DNA from: Chamaea fasciata | Taxonomy: Eukaryota > Chordata > Aves > Passeriformes > Sylviidae | DNA: 64,000 nt | Assembly: GCA_029207755.1 (NCBI GenBank) | Contig: JARCOQ010000002.1 | Coordinates: forward strand, 85,214,087 to 85,278,086 | Direction: 5' to 3' | Part shown: positions 23,341 to 34,276 of the stretch, piece after piece | Numbering within the stretch: the stretch's first letter is position 1 | Layout: each line of letters starts with the position of its first letter | Program-made: the position numbers and the translations under genes | The notes under the pieces: model-generated | Seen by the model: the letters and a program-made list of their open reading frames with translations, nothing else | Database searches by the model: none | Told to the model about the DNA's origin: nothing

Positions 23341-26300
23341 CTACAGAAAAAGGATAAGACAAGTTGGTAAAGCCACATTCATACAGACAGTAAGCATCAT
23401 CTCTAATGACCTGTTTCTCCAGAAAAACACATTCTAAGAGAACACAATGCCTACTTGCTACAGCCACCCTAAGCAGTGCTGTGGTGTTGCTAGCATAGCA
23501 CATCCTGGTCAAAATGGCCTGGATAACTAGAGTTAAGACAGGAGTGTGAAAGTAAACAGCACCTGTGAGTGGAACTGTAGAGAAAAGCTGTCTGAAAAAG
23601 TTTTTCCTGCAAACTGATCATGCTAGAGACAATAGTCAGTCAGATGAAACTGTAACTAGGGAATTACAGAGAGACTTTTCGAAACAGGTGAGGAGCCACC
23701 ACTACAAAAGAAGCTAAAGCTTTGCTAAAAGGGGACTTTGGAGCCAGAATTGGTGTTTGCCAGAAGTCACCTTGTGCTATCTCTGCCTAGGCCAGGCAGA
23801 GCAGTTTCCCCAAAGGACTGCACATCTTCTACAGAACCATGGGGAAACTTGCACCCCAGAGTGCCCTCATGATCCTGCAGGGCCTGTCTCACCAGCATGC
23901 GCATCCATGGGAATGGACCTGTGTTCCCTGTTGGGAGCTGCAGGTTTTCATATAAAGCTGGAGCACCTGCTTCTCTCTCAGCAGGGTTGCACAAGAACGG
24001 GAATCCCCTCTGGCTGCTCATAAAAGGGTGTGTCCTGCCTTTGCTCACCTGACCTGAGAGGGGTTTGCATCCAAGTGTCAGTGAGTGAGTAATTACAACA
24101 ATTACAACCTTCTGGATTTAGCTATAAAGGGGTACTTAGAAATTTGTAGTTTTTTACAAAATGTTAATACTATTTTGCTGATTAATATCCCAAATACACA
24201 GTTCACTGATTGCGATTTAATTACATACGTCAACATACCACTTGAATCTTGACTTTGGGCAAATAATCTGACCTGAACAGTTTTTCCCCTAAATAAAGTA
24301 TACCCTTTCACCATGTACTATCCCACAGGCTGAAGGAAAAGATCTATTTCTAAGCCCTGAGGAGGCCTATGCCCTTTTCAGAAACTCCAGAGAGTGGGAT
24401 GTTACTTTCAGAACAGTGTGGCAATGTGGCTTGCATTGCAAAGCCAGGGTGTGCCAAAATCAACAAAATTCCCCCACTCCACGAGGAGCTAAGAACAAAT
24501 ACACAGTACTAGTAGAGTCAAGCAGAAGTAAAATTATGCCATAAGCCAATGTATCAATGTTTAGCAAATTCAGTGGTGCTTGATACAACTCCAGTGAAGG
24601 ATTTTTCCCATAAAAGGCTGTTGCTGTCTAGAATATGCATCCAAGCTGTCTCTGCATATTTGCTCTTTACTGAACTGAGAAATACTAGTTGTTTTAAAAT
24701 CATAAATTTCAGTCACTTCATCCAAAGTTCAGCAGCTACTAAGCCAAATTGAGTAGTGGCTCAATTGAGATGGCTTTAAGATACAATACTTGCCAAAATT
24801 CTACCTCAGACACTTAAATAAATTCAGGTAATGAAATTTAAAATTTAAAAAAGCACTAAAGACATTCAAAACAACAGAGCAAAGTTAACCTATAAAAAGA
24901 GAGATGACATTTGTGCCACACTGGAAAGGAAAGCAGAATTTTGGTAAATAATTCTCCTGTGAAGTTAGGCTATTGTGGTGACAGATATGTTCTACTGCTT
25001 TCTGTTCTATAGTCTTTAACAAGGTATTTATGATGATTATAAGTTACTGTTACTCAATTTATTTACACTTATTCAAATTTTCCATTTTCCGTATTGTTTT
25101 CTGAAGAAAAAAGTATATTCATGTATATGATACTGACTTAGATGCAGTTTAAGGATGACTTGCTGAGTTTTCTCTGAACTGGATCAAAAATGCTCAGACT
25201 TGTACTGCATTGCAACTGTGACATGAAACATCTACAGATGCTATAGGATTACACTGGATGCATGACTCTGAAGCTGTATCAGAGCAGCACTGCTACTCCA
25301 TACACCTGATGACAAGAACTGGGCTTATTTTTATTAATCTACAAAAAGGAACACTCAACACTCATTACACTGTCTCAATACTTTGCCAAAGAGATTCTCT
25401 TCTTTCCCTTGATGAAGCACACAGATTAAGTAACTAGAATGAACTCTCACATGTCTTTTTTAGGGTACAACACATTGAAGTTACAACCTTTCAGATTGTC
25501 CTGTCTGCAAGCTCATTCTTTGTACATAATCTGAAAACAAAAGAATCAAAACCCACTTAATTACCTGTAATTAATTACGTCTGCACAGCCTAATCTCCAT
25601 TCTAAGGCTTCTGTAGTGAAGTCATCAGTGTTACCGAGGTCAGTAAAGCCCACAACGTAGTCTTGTGTTTTTCCATCTTTTATTAGTGCTAGAGTGGGAA
25701 TTACTTTGATGCGCAGTCTCTCGCACAAGAAAGGAGATTTTTCAGCATTTAATTTCAAGAATTTTGTCTCAATGTGCTTTTTTGCCAATACAGTCAAATG
25801 TTTGTCCATTATTTGGCACCTGTAGAAAAATTAACCCAAAATACATAAAGTGTTAGAAGGAATAAGCTGAAGAATATGCATTTGAGAGAAAGTTTAAAAG
25901 GAGCAATAAAGGGGTAGTTCTATCATGCTAATACTTAGACATGACCTTTGTAATTGAGAATTTAGTTTCAAGAGAAACTATGGTTCAGAAGTAGCTGGAT
26001 TTAATGACTAATAGTGGAACAGCCTGGAGCACCTCTACTGTACAATTACACCATCTCTTTCTCTAATTTCCTCCTAATTACTTTCCACACACCTGGAAGC
26101 CTTGCTCTCATTTCTTGAGGCCTGCACTTACTGATGACATTTCATTCTATTGTTCCAGCTCTATCTTCACTGCCCGTCAACTGGAAAAACTTCTCTATGG
26201 AAGGTTTCTTCGGAGAAGTACTCTCAACGTGCTACAGTGTGTCAGATTTTTTGCAGTCACTACCTTCAGAGCTGACATGCAGTAAATCAGTGTAAGTGGA

Positions 26301-29300
26301 AAAAAAAGTTGTTTGCACAGACTGCTTTGCACAGTACTGCTAAAGGCAAAAATACTTCACTTCTCTGTTGCCATGGAATAGGAGTGAGCATATACAGTTA
26401 TGGTTCCCCAGCTATGGGACAGTGACACGAACTGCTCAAAATACTTGTCAGATCACAGAGATTTGTGGACTTGCCACCTGCAATCTCAGCTTTCTGGATT
26501 GTCTTCTCTAAGCTGTTTGGCTTTGCTGCACGAACTCTGTGATGTGACTGTCCTTAAAGTTGAGAGGAGAGCTGAACAAAACAGCTGGACTGGAAAAGAT
26601 GAAAGCAATTTGATATGGTGGTTGGTAAACCCTACACACAAGTTTCAACCTGTTTGTCAGCAAGACAGACTTTACAAAGCACTTTCTCCAAAGTTTCTTC
26701 TCCTGTCTGAGCCTACAGACTTTGCTGATTCAATAAACAAGAACCCAAACCTGTCCTAAGCTACTTCATTTGCAGTGATAGCCTTTCACCCTCTTGAGTA
26801 AAAGCTAGCCAAATAGAACTGCTTTAAACACTTAGGAAATGTAGGACACGGATACCTCACAGCAAAATCCAGCCTTGACCCCTTTCAATTTCTCACATGA
26901 AAGCTACTTCAGTTTATATTCTATAAGCTAGGGAAAACATAACACCTTTGGGGGAAAAAAACCACCAAAGAACCAAAACCAGGACAACTGGCTCCTCCTT
27001 CAATAAACTACTCTACTTTGCAACTGCATTTTAACAGAACACATTGAGAGAGACTCAGTGAGGAACAACTGAGCCTACAACCCAGAACACATGATGAAAT
27101 TCTTCCAAGGAAGTGGGACATCTTAGTTTGGGTTCCTATTCTGAGTCAACACATATTCTCAGATCTAGGTGTCTCACACTAAAAAAAGTGACAGAATTAC
27201 AAAGGCACAGGCACAAAGGGAAAGCAGCTGCAACTGATCCTTTCAGAGTAAAAGGTTAAAGTCTCAAGATGCCGAGACAAGACTTTGGTTATATTTTTTT
27301 TTCCTGTTTGCCAGAACCACCTGGAATATCTCTATCTGGAATAACTAAAGCCATCTTTTTGAAATGCTGCTCTTGTATGGTCTACATTGACAGACCTGGC
27401 TGCCTCAAACTGTATCAATAATGAAACACAGCAGTCTCTCAAATATTGTCAAAGAGGTTATACATCCATGTTCTAATCAGCTATATAGCAGAGTAATAAT
27501 AGTTGTCAAATCAGGTTCAGATTAACTGTAGTGGAAAAAATACATTTTAAAAAATCAAATGTCTTGAAAAGGGACTGAGATTTATAATGAAGCAATGTGA
27601 ATACTTCTAAAAATGCCTGTTCATGAATGGGATTTGAAAGAACAAAAAAATACATCTGTTTTGTAAACATCTTTAAACAAAAGGTTTCTTCAGCACAGCT
27701 TATTTATTATACCTGAACGTTGTATCTCTATAGAAATGACAAACCACGTTTTTACTTTCTTTGACTTCTTGGAAAAAGTCTCTTTCGCTTGGGATTTCTC
27801 TGTATTCTCCATGTCCTTTTGAAAGCCACTCCTTTTGGAAAATACAAAAGCAAATAATTAGTATGGAGGCTGTTACCCTATCTATTGTGCAAACTCTACA
27901 GCTTTTAGAAAATGGAAGAGGTGACCGGCAGTGAAAACTTATTTCACACAATAGTGGGAAAACAAATTACTTCCTCCCGTCTAGTTTTATTTTGAAAATA
28001 CACAGATAAGGCCACCTTGCTTATTTGGAAATACAAATCTTGTACAGAGCTACATAAAATTCTGCAATGTAGCCTTCAATAAGACAAGACTAGTTCAAAG
28101 AATACAACAAAAATTCTAGGCATTTGAAAATTTTTTACTACACTCAAAGAACTCCTCTTAAACTTAATCAAGTCATTACATGAATTAAATAAATTTTTAA
28201 ATTTTTTACTCTATGAAAAAAATCAGTGAGAAAAAAAGTCTACTAACTCATCTGCAATAGACGATGTTTACCTTTCAAATATGCACTGAAGGGATCTTAA
28301 AATGAACCAGGCTCACAGAAAATCATTCAGAAAACACAAGTGCACCATAAGTCATAACACTGATGGAGAAATGTCACAAGCTAAAATTTAGAGGCAACTT
28401 CAAAAACTGCCTGATTAAGTGAGCAAATACAGTTTTCAAAGAGCTAATCTTCCATATTAACAACAAACACACTTAGGGAAAAAACCAACAGCCTCTACCT
28501 TACTAGAAGTTAATTGCAGTGTATTTAAACAAGTACAGACTAATCTAAATAATTAGAAGTAGTGCAGTATGACAAAACTTGACAAAAACTTTCATTTTTC
28601 AGTGGGGGAAAAAAATTTAGATAAATCTTGCCGTTTTGTCTTAAGAAGGTAAAAAAAAAAAAAAAAAGGTTTCCAAGCAAACCACAGATATACTGTAAGC
28701 TAAATTAGGATAGAACAAAGAATCTCCTAGATATTGTATTCATTAAAAATTCATGGAAGTGTGAGCATACGAAGAAGTCATCATGATGCAAATCAAGAAC
28801 TCACTTATCCCTCAACAGTGATTATGCATTAATTTCCCTCTCCGCAGATTTATTCTGGAATAACACACTGACAGCAGACTCCTTTTACTGAGCAGTATCC
28901 TACCACACATTTGCATTTCAAAGTGTGTGAGAACAGTGACTTAAGACCAAATGACATGAAAAAGTTTTTGCATGAGATCTATCACATGTTCACATCCAAG
29001 GACATCTAAGTGTTATGACTTCTGAAAAAGGAAAACACCAGAATCAAATAGAAACTGAACTTCTGAAGACAAGGGAGTAGTGTGCCGCTTTCTCTACCTC
29101 TGTGTTCACAGAACCAAAGCTGCTGTCCTCCAGCATCCCAGCCCTGTCACGACATTTCACTGCATTCCCATCTCAAAGTCTGGCATCAGCTTTTAAGGAC
29201 TCCATCACAGGCAGGCATCTCCTTTCAGCCAAGTCACTTGTCCCCCACCACAATCAATTTCTTGTTTAGGTTAGCTCAAATGGAATAAGATGAGAAACCT

Positions 29301-30151
29301 ATGGATTTCCTACTTGTAATTCAGGTCTCGCACCATTTGTTACCAAAATTATGGTGTAAACTATTCTTCAAAAAGAGCTCTGAGGGAGCATAAAAGTCAC
29401 CTCATTTGACATGAGGTGTCAGGTCCCAAGGGAGAATTTCCTTCCTGTAAGAGGAAATGAGCAATCATACAAAGACAACATTTCATTGGCTTAGAAGGAC
29501 TGTGACAAATGATTCCAACCAAGGAACAACGAAAAATCCCATTTCATCCTTCTACAAAATATCTTAACATGCTCTAAGTAACAATCCAGAAGCTTCAGAA
29601 GAAAGACACCTCAGAAGGAGCCTAAAGCCTCAGGCTAGGTTGCCTACAGGACTTAAGCTTCCAGACAGCAATGTTGAGTGAACACAGACACACTGAAATC
29701 CCTGTATGAGACTCGTCATTGTAACAATCACAGAGGTGCTTCTCTCCTCCTGTTAAAAAACATGAAGCATGCACACTTTGACAGATACTTACTTTCCTGG
29801 ATAATTTAAAATTAATAAGCACAGAAAGGAGAGAAGGAGGGCAACATCCACAAAACCAACCAAACAACCCCAAAACACTTAGTTCATGTATACAATTTCC
29901 CAAGCGTTTCCAAAGAAGTCTGTTACACTCTACACATCAAAAGTCTGTACTACAGGAATTACTTGTTTCTGCTGCTGGCTCTTTTTTAGGGCCTCAAGTC
30001 TCCTCTGTTTAAGGCGTTCCAATTCATCTTCATCCATTTGGTCCAGCTTCTGTATTTCAGCATCCAGATGTTCCTCCACAACCTTGGTTGACTGAAGTAT
30101 TTCATTCTCCAGAACTTTTTGAAGGATATCAACAGAGGTATCAGCAGCCAT
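23223..30151 (-). CDS. TXNDC9: TXNDC9 (phosducin-like protein 3), complete, 4 coding exons
   Basis: Cytosolic thioredoxin-fold protein. The family binds the chaperonin CCT/TRiC and modulates folding of actin and tubulin. Minus-strand coding exons are 30151-29963, 27831-27713, 25819-25565 and 23340-23223. They join to 681 nt, 226 aa, the same length as the mammalian protein. Residues 1-63 form a charged helical/coiled-coil N-terminus ([20 protein letters not shown]). The thioredoxin-like domain spans about 75-185. The usual WCGPC redox motif is replaced by TTFRC: only the second cysteine (C104) remains, as known for the family. The cis-proline is P144 in VIPTLAL. The protein ends in an acidic tail, IYDSDSDDD. 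The start ATG begins the conserved [10 protein letters not shown]. The gene is arranged head to head with EIF5B. Confidence 0.98.
23341..25564 (-). other. TXNDC9 intron between coding exons 3 and 4
   Basis: Unique sequence with no recognised feature. A short imperfect hairpin at 23790-23811 (CTCTGCCT...AGGCAGAG) is the only structure noticed. Confidence 0.8.
25565..25819 (-). CDS. TXNDC9: TXNDC9 coding exon 3 (thioredoxin-like core)
   Basis: Encodes residues 103-186: C104, the central beta strands, the cis-Pro segment [11 protein letters not shown] and [15 protein letters not shown]. The acceptor is ttctacag|GTGCC and the donor is TACAG|gtaatt. Confidence 0.97.
25820..27712 (-). other. TXNDC9 intron between coding exons 2 and 3
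   Basis: Unique sequence. A 119-codon plus-strand frame at 26400-26759 has no recognisable similarity and is treated as chance. Confidence 0.8.
27713..27831 (-). CDS. TXNDC9: TXNDC9 coding exon 2
   Basis: Encodes residues 64-102 ([14 protein letters not shown]... to HFYRDTTF) plus two bases of R103. The acceptor is ttttccaaaag|GAGTGG and the donor is TTCAG|gtataa. Confidence 0.96.
27832..29962 (-). other. TXNDC9 intron between coding exons 1 and 2
   Basis: Unique sequence, A-rich on the plus strand (T-rich in sense). It includes a 17-base A run at 28651-28667. No gene or repeat family is recognised. Confidence 0.8.
29963..30151 (-). CDS. TXNDC9: TXNDC9 coding exon 1
   Basis: Encodes residues 1-63, the N-terminal charged helix. 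The donor is AAACAA|gtaatt, phase 0. The exon continues upstream as 5' UTR to 30179 (acceptor tgtttccacag|CTCTGA). Confidence 0.96.
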
Positions 30152-30179
30152 CTTTAGCTAGAAAGTGGTCTCTTCAGAG
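30152..30179 (-). other. TXNDC9: TXNDC9 5' UTR adjoining the start codon
   Basis: Twenty-eight leader bases lie between a strong acceptor (tttccacag) and the ATG. The context is TAAAG-ATG-G, with G at +4. Confidence 0.7.
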
Positions 30180-31860
30180 CTGTGGAAACAGTGACACAAG
30201 GAATTAACATTTACACAAACATGTAATTAAAACTCTAATCTCTCTTTGCTTGCAGTTCACATCATAGAAAAACAAAGTGCTCTGCTATTTGAAGACAGAA
30301 TTAGTTAGCAGATAGTTCTTTTCTTTACTGCAACCCACTTTGGAGAGTACTTGCACAATGAACACAGATGGCAAAGAAACAAGACAAGTCCCATTTTTTC
30401 ATCCCCAAAGGCAACTCCTGAAAGTGCACAGGAACCTATAACTGGCTGTTAATATAAAGAAGAAAAATTCACCAGTTCCAAAAAGACTCTCATCCTGAAC
30501 CAGATTTACCTACTTTAATAAATATTCTGAAACAAGAAGATCCAGTTGGAAAGCTCCAAGCTGCTGGGAGGAGGTATAAGATGCCTCAGAACAAGTCTAA
30601 GCAACATTCAGTATGTAGGTTTGTGCCAGTAGTTTAAATGCGATTACTTTAAGCCCCTCAGGCACATTAACATATTTAAATCTGAATTAACACTCTTCTC
30701 CTCAGCTACAAGAAAGACAAGGTGCTCAACAGCAAGTGCTCTAGGCCAATACACCGCTTTAATTAGTTCCAGAAAATTGCTATTGCAAACAGCACCCTAT
30801 GGCAGCCAGCAAGAGGATTTAAAAGCCACTACCTAATCGCTGTGTGAAGAAAAACAGCCAAAATAATTTTCTGTAAAGTTCTCCCTGCCCAAACACATCA
30901 AAAGACACAAAACACTAACCAGAGCACACGAAGAGTTGTGACAACACAATCGACTTCCCTCCCCAATAAACTTACACTGCAGAAAATTATCAGTGTCGTG
31001 ACTAACAGTTTTGAAACAGTGACAATGCACAGTCACTCTGCTCAGACTCTCAACCTGCTGACCAGGGATCTGATGTGCTGAATTTGGGCTCCAGGGTACT
31101 CTTGGCTGTATTTCAAGGCAGGCGAACTGCCAGCGTCACTGGCTCTGTGAGCACCTTGCATACACAGGCAAGAGAAACATTTTGAGTAAGGACGGGAAAA
31201 GCACCCAGACCACGGCAGCAGCCCAGCACCAGCAGTGCTCAGCCCGCTGCCACACGTGTCACTGCCACACTCGCTCTGACCCGCGGCACCTCGCCCTGCC
31301 TCCCTCTTCCCAAAGCTGCTAACCAAAAGTCTGCTTGCCCTCCCCCTTTTTATTTCCAGAGGGAATATGAACCTTGCCGGCGAAGATCAGAGGCCAGCAG
31401 GTCTCCAGGGGACGGAGAGACCCTGCTCAGCTGGGGCAAAGGGAGGCTCTTCCTCCAAGCAAACAGGAAGGAAAACAGGACCAACCCCGGCCAGTCCCCC
31501 CTGCAATCCAAGGTGCCCAGCGGTCTCCCGACTCCCAGGACGCGGAACCACGCGGGCCAAGAGGCTTTTCCTACGCAGCCTCGGCACCACCGGCGGGGAA
31601 GCGGTTCGGGCGCTCGGCCGGGAAGGGGCGCCGGGGTCCCGGCCGAGGGAGGCGGCACACGGCGGGGGCACTGCGCAGGCGCCTCGCGCCTCCCTCCGCG
31701 GAGTCGCTACACACAACGCCACAGACAATCCACCCACCCGGCTCAGGACGGGTTTTCCAGGGGCGCCGCGCCGCCCGCCCCGCCCCAGGCTCGGTGCTGG
31801 CGACGTCGCCGACCGCGGCGGCAACCGCGACCCCGACCCGGTCCCGGACCCGCCGCTCAC
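30180..31860 (-). other. TXNDC9 leader intron (predicted)
   Basis: Lies between the untranslated and first coding exon. No repeat or RNA gene is recognised. Confidence 0.5.
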
Positions 31861-31930
31861 CCTCCGCTTCCTCGCGCGCCGGCCGCGCCCCTCCGCCGCT
31901 ATCGCGAGAGTTAGCGCGGGGCGGGCCGCG
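31861..31930 (-). promoter_or_regulatory. TXNDC9: Predicted TXNDC9 core promoter and untranslated exon 1
   Basis: On the minus strand a consensus donor (AGCGGAGG|gtgagc, exon end at 31861) pairs in sense with the leader acceptor at 30180. Forty bases upstream is TCTCGCGA (31909-31902), eight of ten bases of the TCTCGCGAGA element typical of TATA-less CpG promoters. The region is inside a CpG island. The right-hand limit given is approximate, since the start site cannot be read from sequence. Confidence 0.5.
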
Positions 31931-31945
31931 CGCGCGTGGAACTCT

Positions 31946-32040
31946 CCCCGACGCGCTGATTGGCCGGTAAAGCGGGCGCGCGCCCCTGCCGGAGGCCGCG
32001 CGCGCACCCGCGGTACTACCCCCGACGCGCTGACTTGGCC
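31946..32040. repeat. Degenerate tandem duplication near the TXNDC9 promoter
   Basis: CCCCGACGCGCTGATTGGCC at 31946-31965 recurs as CCCCGACGCGCTGACTTGGCC at 32020-32040, about 75 bp later. Each is preceded by a GGCCGCGCGCGCG tract and followed by GCGGGCGCGCGC. ATTGG in copy 1 is an inverted CCAAT box; the extra C in copy 2 (ACTTGG) destroys it. Confidence 0.7.
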
Positions 32041-32081
32041 GCGGGCGCGCGCTCCACTGGCGCGCGTGCGCCCCGTGCCGG

Positions 32082-32121
32082 GTGCGTGCGTGCGTGCGTG
32101 CGTATGTGCGCGCGCGCGTGC
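32082..32121 (+). repeat. GTGC/GC simple repeat
   Basis: A (GTGC)n tract passing into alternating GCGCGCGCGTGCG. It is a purine-pyrimidine alternating run able to form Z-DNA, inside the CpG island. Confidence 0.85.
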
Positions 32122-32560
32122 GCCGCACCTGAGGGCCGGAGCCGTAAACTCGGAGCCCGCCCGCCCCGTGGGAGGAGCACGGCTCGCCCGAGGGGCCACC
32201 CCGCCCTCCGCGCCGCCGCAGCTCCGCCCCGAGGGCCCCCGCCTCCGCCAGCGCCCGCCTGCTGCCGCCCTGCGGGTCCCTCTCCCGCCGGGCCTGTGAG
32301 GGGCGGGGCTTGTCCACGAGGGGCGGGGCAGGGCACGCCCCCTGCCTGCGAGGCACTTGCCTGTGGCGTACGCGGCTCTGGTGGCTGCTGAGGGGACGGT
32401 GGCCGCGCTCTCCGCTAGCGCTGCTCTTTGGGGGATTCCTGCTCGGGGTTGGGCGTGAGGCCGAGGCCGGCCCCGGCGGGGGTGTGGCGGTCGGGAGCGG
32501 CGGGGGCGGGCCCCGGAGCGATGGCGTGAGGTAAGTCACGCTGCGGGGGCCGTGCAGCTC

Positions 32561-33874
32561 CGGCGGGCTCGCCGAGAACCGGGCTGTGCTGCAGCAACTG
32601 TGGCTCACTGTCTCTTTACTTCTTCCTCTAAGTGCGGTGGAAGATCCACTAATATAAGTAACGAGATATTAAAGCGTGTTTTTTTTTTTTTTTTTTATAA
32701 AAAAGCAAACAACAACAACAAAACAAACCCAAACACACGTGTTCTACTTTCTTCTTTCTTGGAAATCTGCCTCCCCGGTAGCGAAGTGCGCTGACGGGGA
32801 AGGTGCGGTGGGAAGATAAACTCTTATCTGCAGTCGGCTGGGAGCCTGGGTGGGAGAGGCTGATAAGGAGCTGCAGCTGTATAAAGGCAGAGGGGAGTAA
32901 GAAGTCGGGGTGCTAGGGAGCGAAGCAATGTGGAGGTGGTGAGCCTGAGAGGTGTAGAGAACAGTGAGCCTCGCTCTCTCGACCAAAGGAGTTACAGTGG
33001 CAGGGTGATGACAACAAAACACGTTCAGCTCTTAAAGCCTATTAAAAAAATACGTAAAATTATGCCTGGGCTGCCTGTGACCGTTGTTACTTTTGTTCTG
33101 TCTTGCTTTGCTCCGGAGGAAGGTGGCCACAAGAGGGTGAGGCTGCACCTGAGAGCCCCTCTGCCCCAATACAGGGTGCTTGCTGCCTCACTTCCACCAC
33201 TGTCTCTCTGAACGTCGGCCACGTCCTCCTGCCCTGCAGCAGCAGCACCCGGGCCTTCCTGTTGATGCCTTAAGTTTTAGCTTTATTCTCTCGCTCTGTC
33301 CATTCTCTGTTCCAGGTCAGCCTTCCCAAGGCATCACTGAGAGAGCACAGCACCATGTGTGCTCCCTAGGCTCCTTGGAGAGGAGTGGGAGGGAAAGCTT
33401 TGTGCTGGGAAAATCTGGCAAACGGGGAGGAATTACCCTACTTTAAATGTCTCCCATTCCTGGAGCTCCATTAGGTCACTGCCATCAACCCAGTGCCGCC
33501 TCCTAGGCCCCCGTTAGGAAGAAGGCCAGTCACCTCAGGGTAGATAGTACACTTCTGATTACACTTCACCTGCAAGGTAGGCGGGGATGTGCTGGAGATG
33601 ACGGAGCAGCAGAGCCCCGTGAAGGGCTGGGGGAGGTGTCCTGGGCATGTCCCGCACCAACATTACTTCCTGGTCACTGTGCTGCTGCCCTGCTCCATAA
33701 AAACTTCCCCCTTAGCATCTCCATTCCCCCACTTTGACTTAGCTGTCCCGTTTGCCTCCAGGTCAAACATTTAAAAAAGTGTTTATTTTGACTATCAGTC
33801 AAGTTTCGTGGCCAAACGGGCCACAATCCTGCGAGGAAGTCCTGGGGCCTCTGGGAAGGTAGGAGGGCTGGAGA
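32561..33874. other. Intergenic spacer between the two CpG islands
   Basis: No coding gene is recognised. It has an 18-base T run at 32680-32697, a short A/C-rich stretch, and a strong plus-strand splice-acceptor-like sequence ending at 33315 (pyrimidine tract then ttccag), discussed in the findings. Confidence 0.55.
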
Positions 33875-33999
33875 GAAGCTACAGAATGGGAGCATCATTT
33901 AGGCATTTCCCGGGCTTGCCTGAGGACCAGGAGGGAAGCTGCGAGATTCGGGGCGTCACTTAGACACTTTCCGGGGGCTGCCCGACGTCTGAACGGAGG
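33875..33999. repeat. Degenerate ~60-bp tandem duplication upstream of EIF5B
   Basis: Copy 1 (33875-33934) runs gaagctacagaatgg, agcatcatttaggca, tttcccgggcttgcc. Copy 2 (33935-33999) runs gaagctgcgagattc, ggggcgtcacttaga, cactttccgggggctgcc. The two are about 70% alike with small gaps. Confidence 0.65.
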
Positions 34000-34172
34000 C
34001 GAACACAGCCGGTGTCACGAAGCCGGTGGGGCGCCGGAGCCCTCGGGAGCAGCCGAGGCCGGGCCCGTTTCCCCTCCGGCCGGCAGGAGGCGCTCGCGCT
34101 GGGAGACGCCAGGCGCGGACGGGGCGGGGCCGGGGGCGGGGCGGGCGCGTGCGCGGCGCGCGGCGGGGCCAT

Positions 34173-34214
34173 ATGCGCGGGGCGGCGCGCGGGGCGGCGC
34201 GTGGTGAGCGCTGA
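34173..34214 (+). CDS. Possible upstream ORF of EIF5B (13 codons)
   Basis: ATG at 34173 opens a short frame, MRGAARGAARGER, that stops at TGA 27 nt before the EIF5B ATG. It is built from a repeated CGC-GGG-GCG-GCG unit. It is in the mRNA only if transcription begins upstream of 34173. Its ATG context (gccatATGc) is weak. Confidence 0.35.
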   Translation: MRGAARGAARGER

Positions 34215-34241
34215 GGGGTCGCGCGCGCCGGTGCCGCCGCC

Positions 34242-34276
34242 ATGGGCAAGAAGCAGAAGAACAGGAGCGAGGAGAG
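34242..34276 (+). CDS. EIF5B: EIF5B coding exon 1
   Basis: Encodes [11 protein letters not shown] plus two bases of a Ser codon. The donor is GAGAG|gtgagg, within the CpG island. Confidence 0.96.

Larger units (their letters stand above)
31430..32560. promoter_or_regulatory. CpG island at the TXNDC9 5' end
   Basis: About 1.1 kb of very GC- and CpG-rich sequence against an AT-rich background, with several GC boxes (for example ggggcggggc near 32300-32330). It covers the predicted TXNDC9 start and extends away from it. The long open frames on both strands here (up to 345 codons) are a by-product of GC richness. Confidence 0.85.

Noticed and set aside
23790..23811. CTCTGCCT...AGGCAGAG short hairpin in a TXNDC9 intron
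   Set aside because: An 8-bp stem with a small loop is expected by chance in 64 kb and has no microRNA-like extended stem.
31367..32608. Very long open frames (up to 345 codons) on both strands
   Set aside because: They lie in the CpG island, where few stop codons occur by composition. The products are Pro/Arg/Ala-rich with no domain, and frames on both strands overlap each other.
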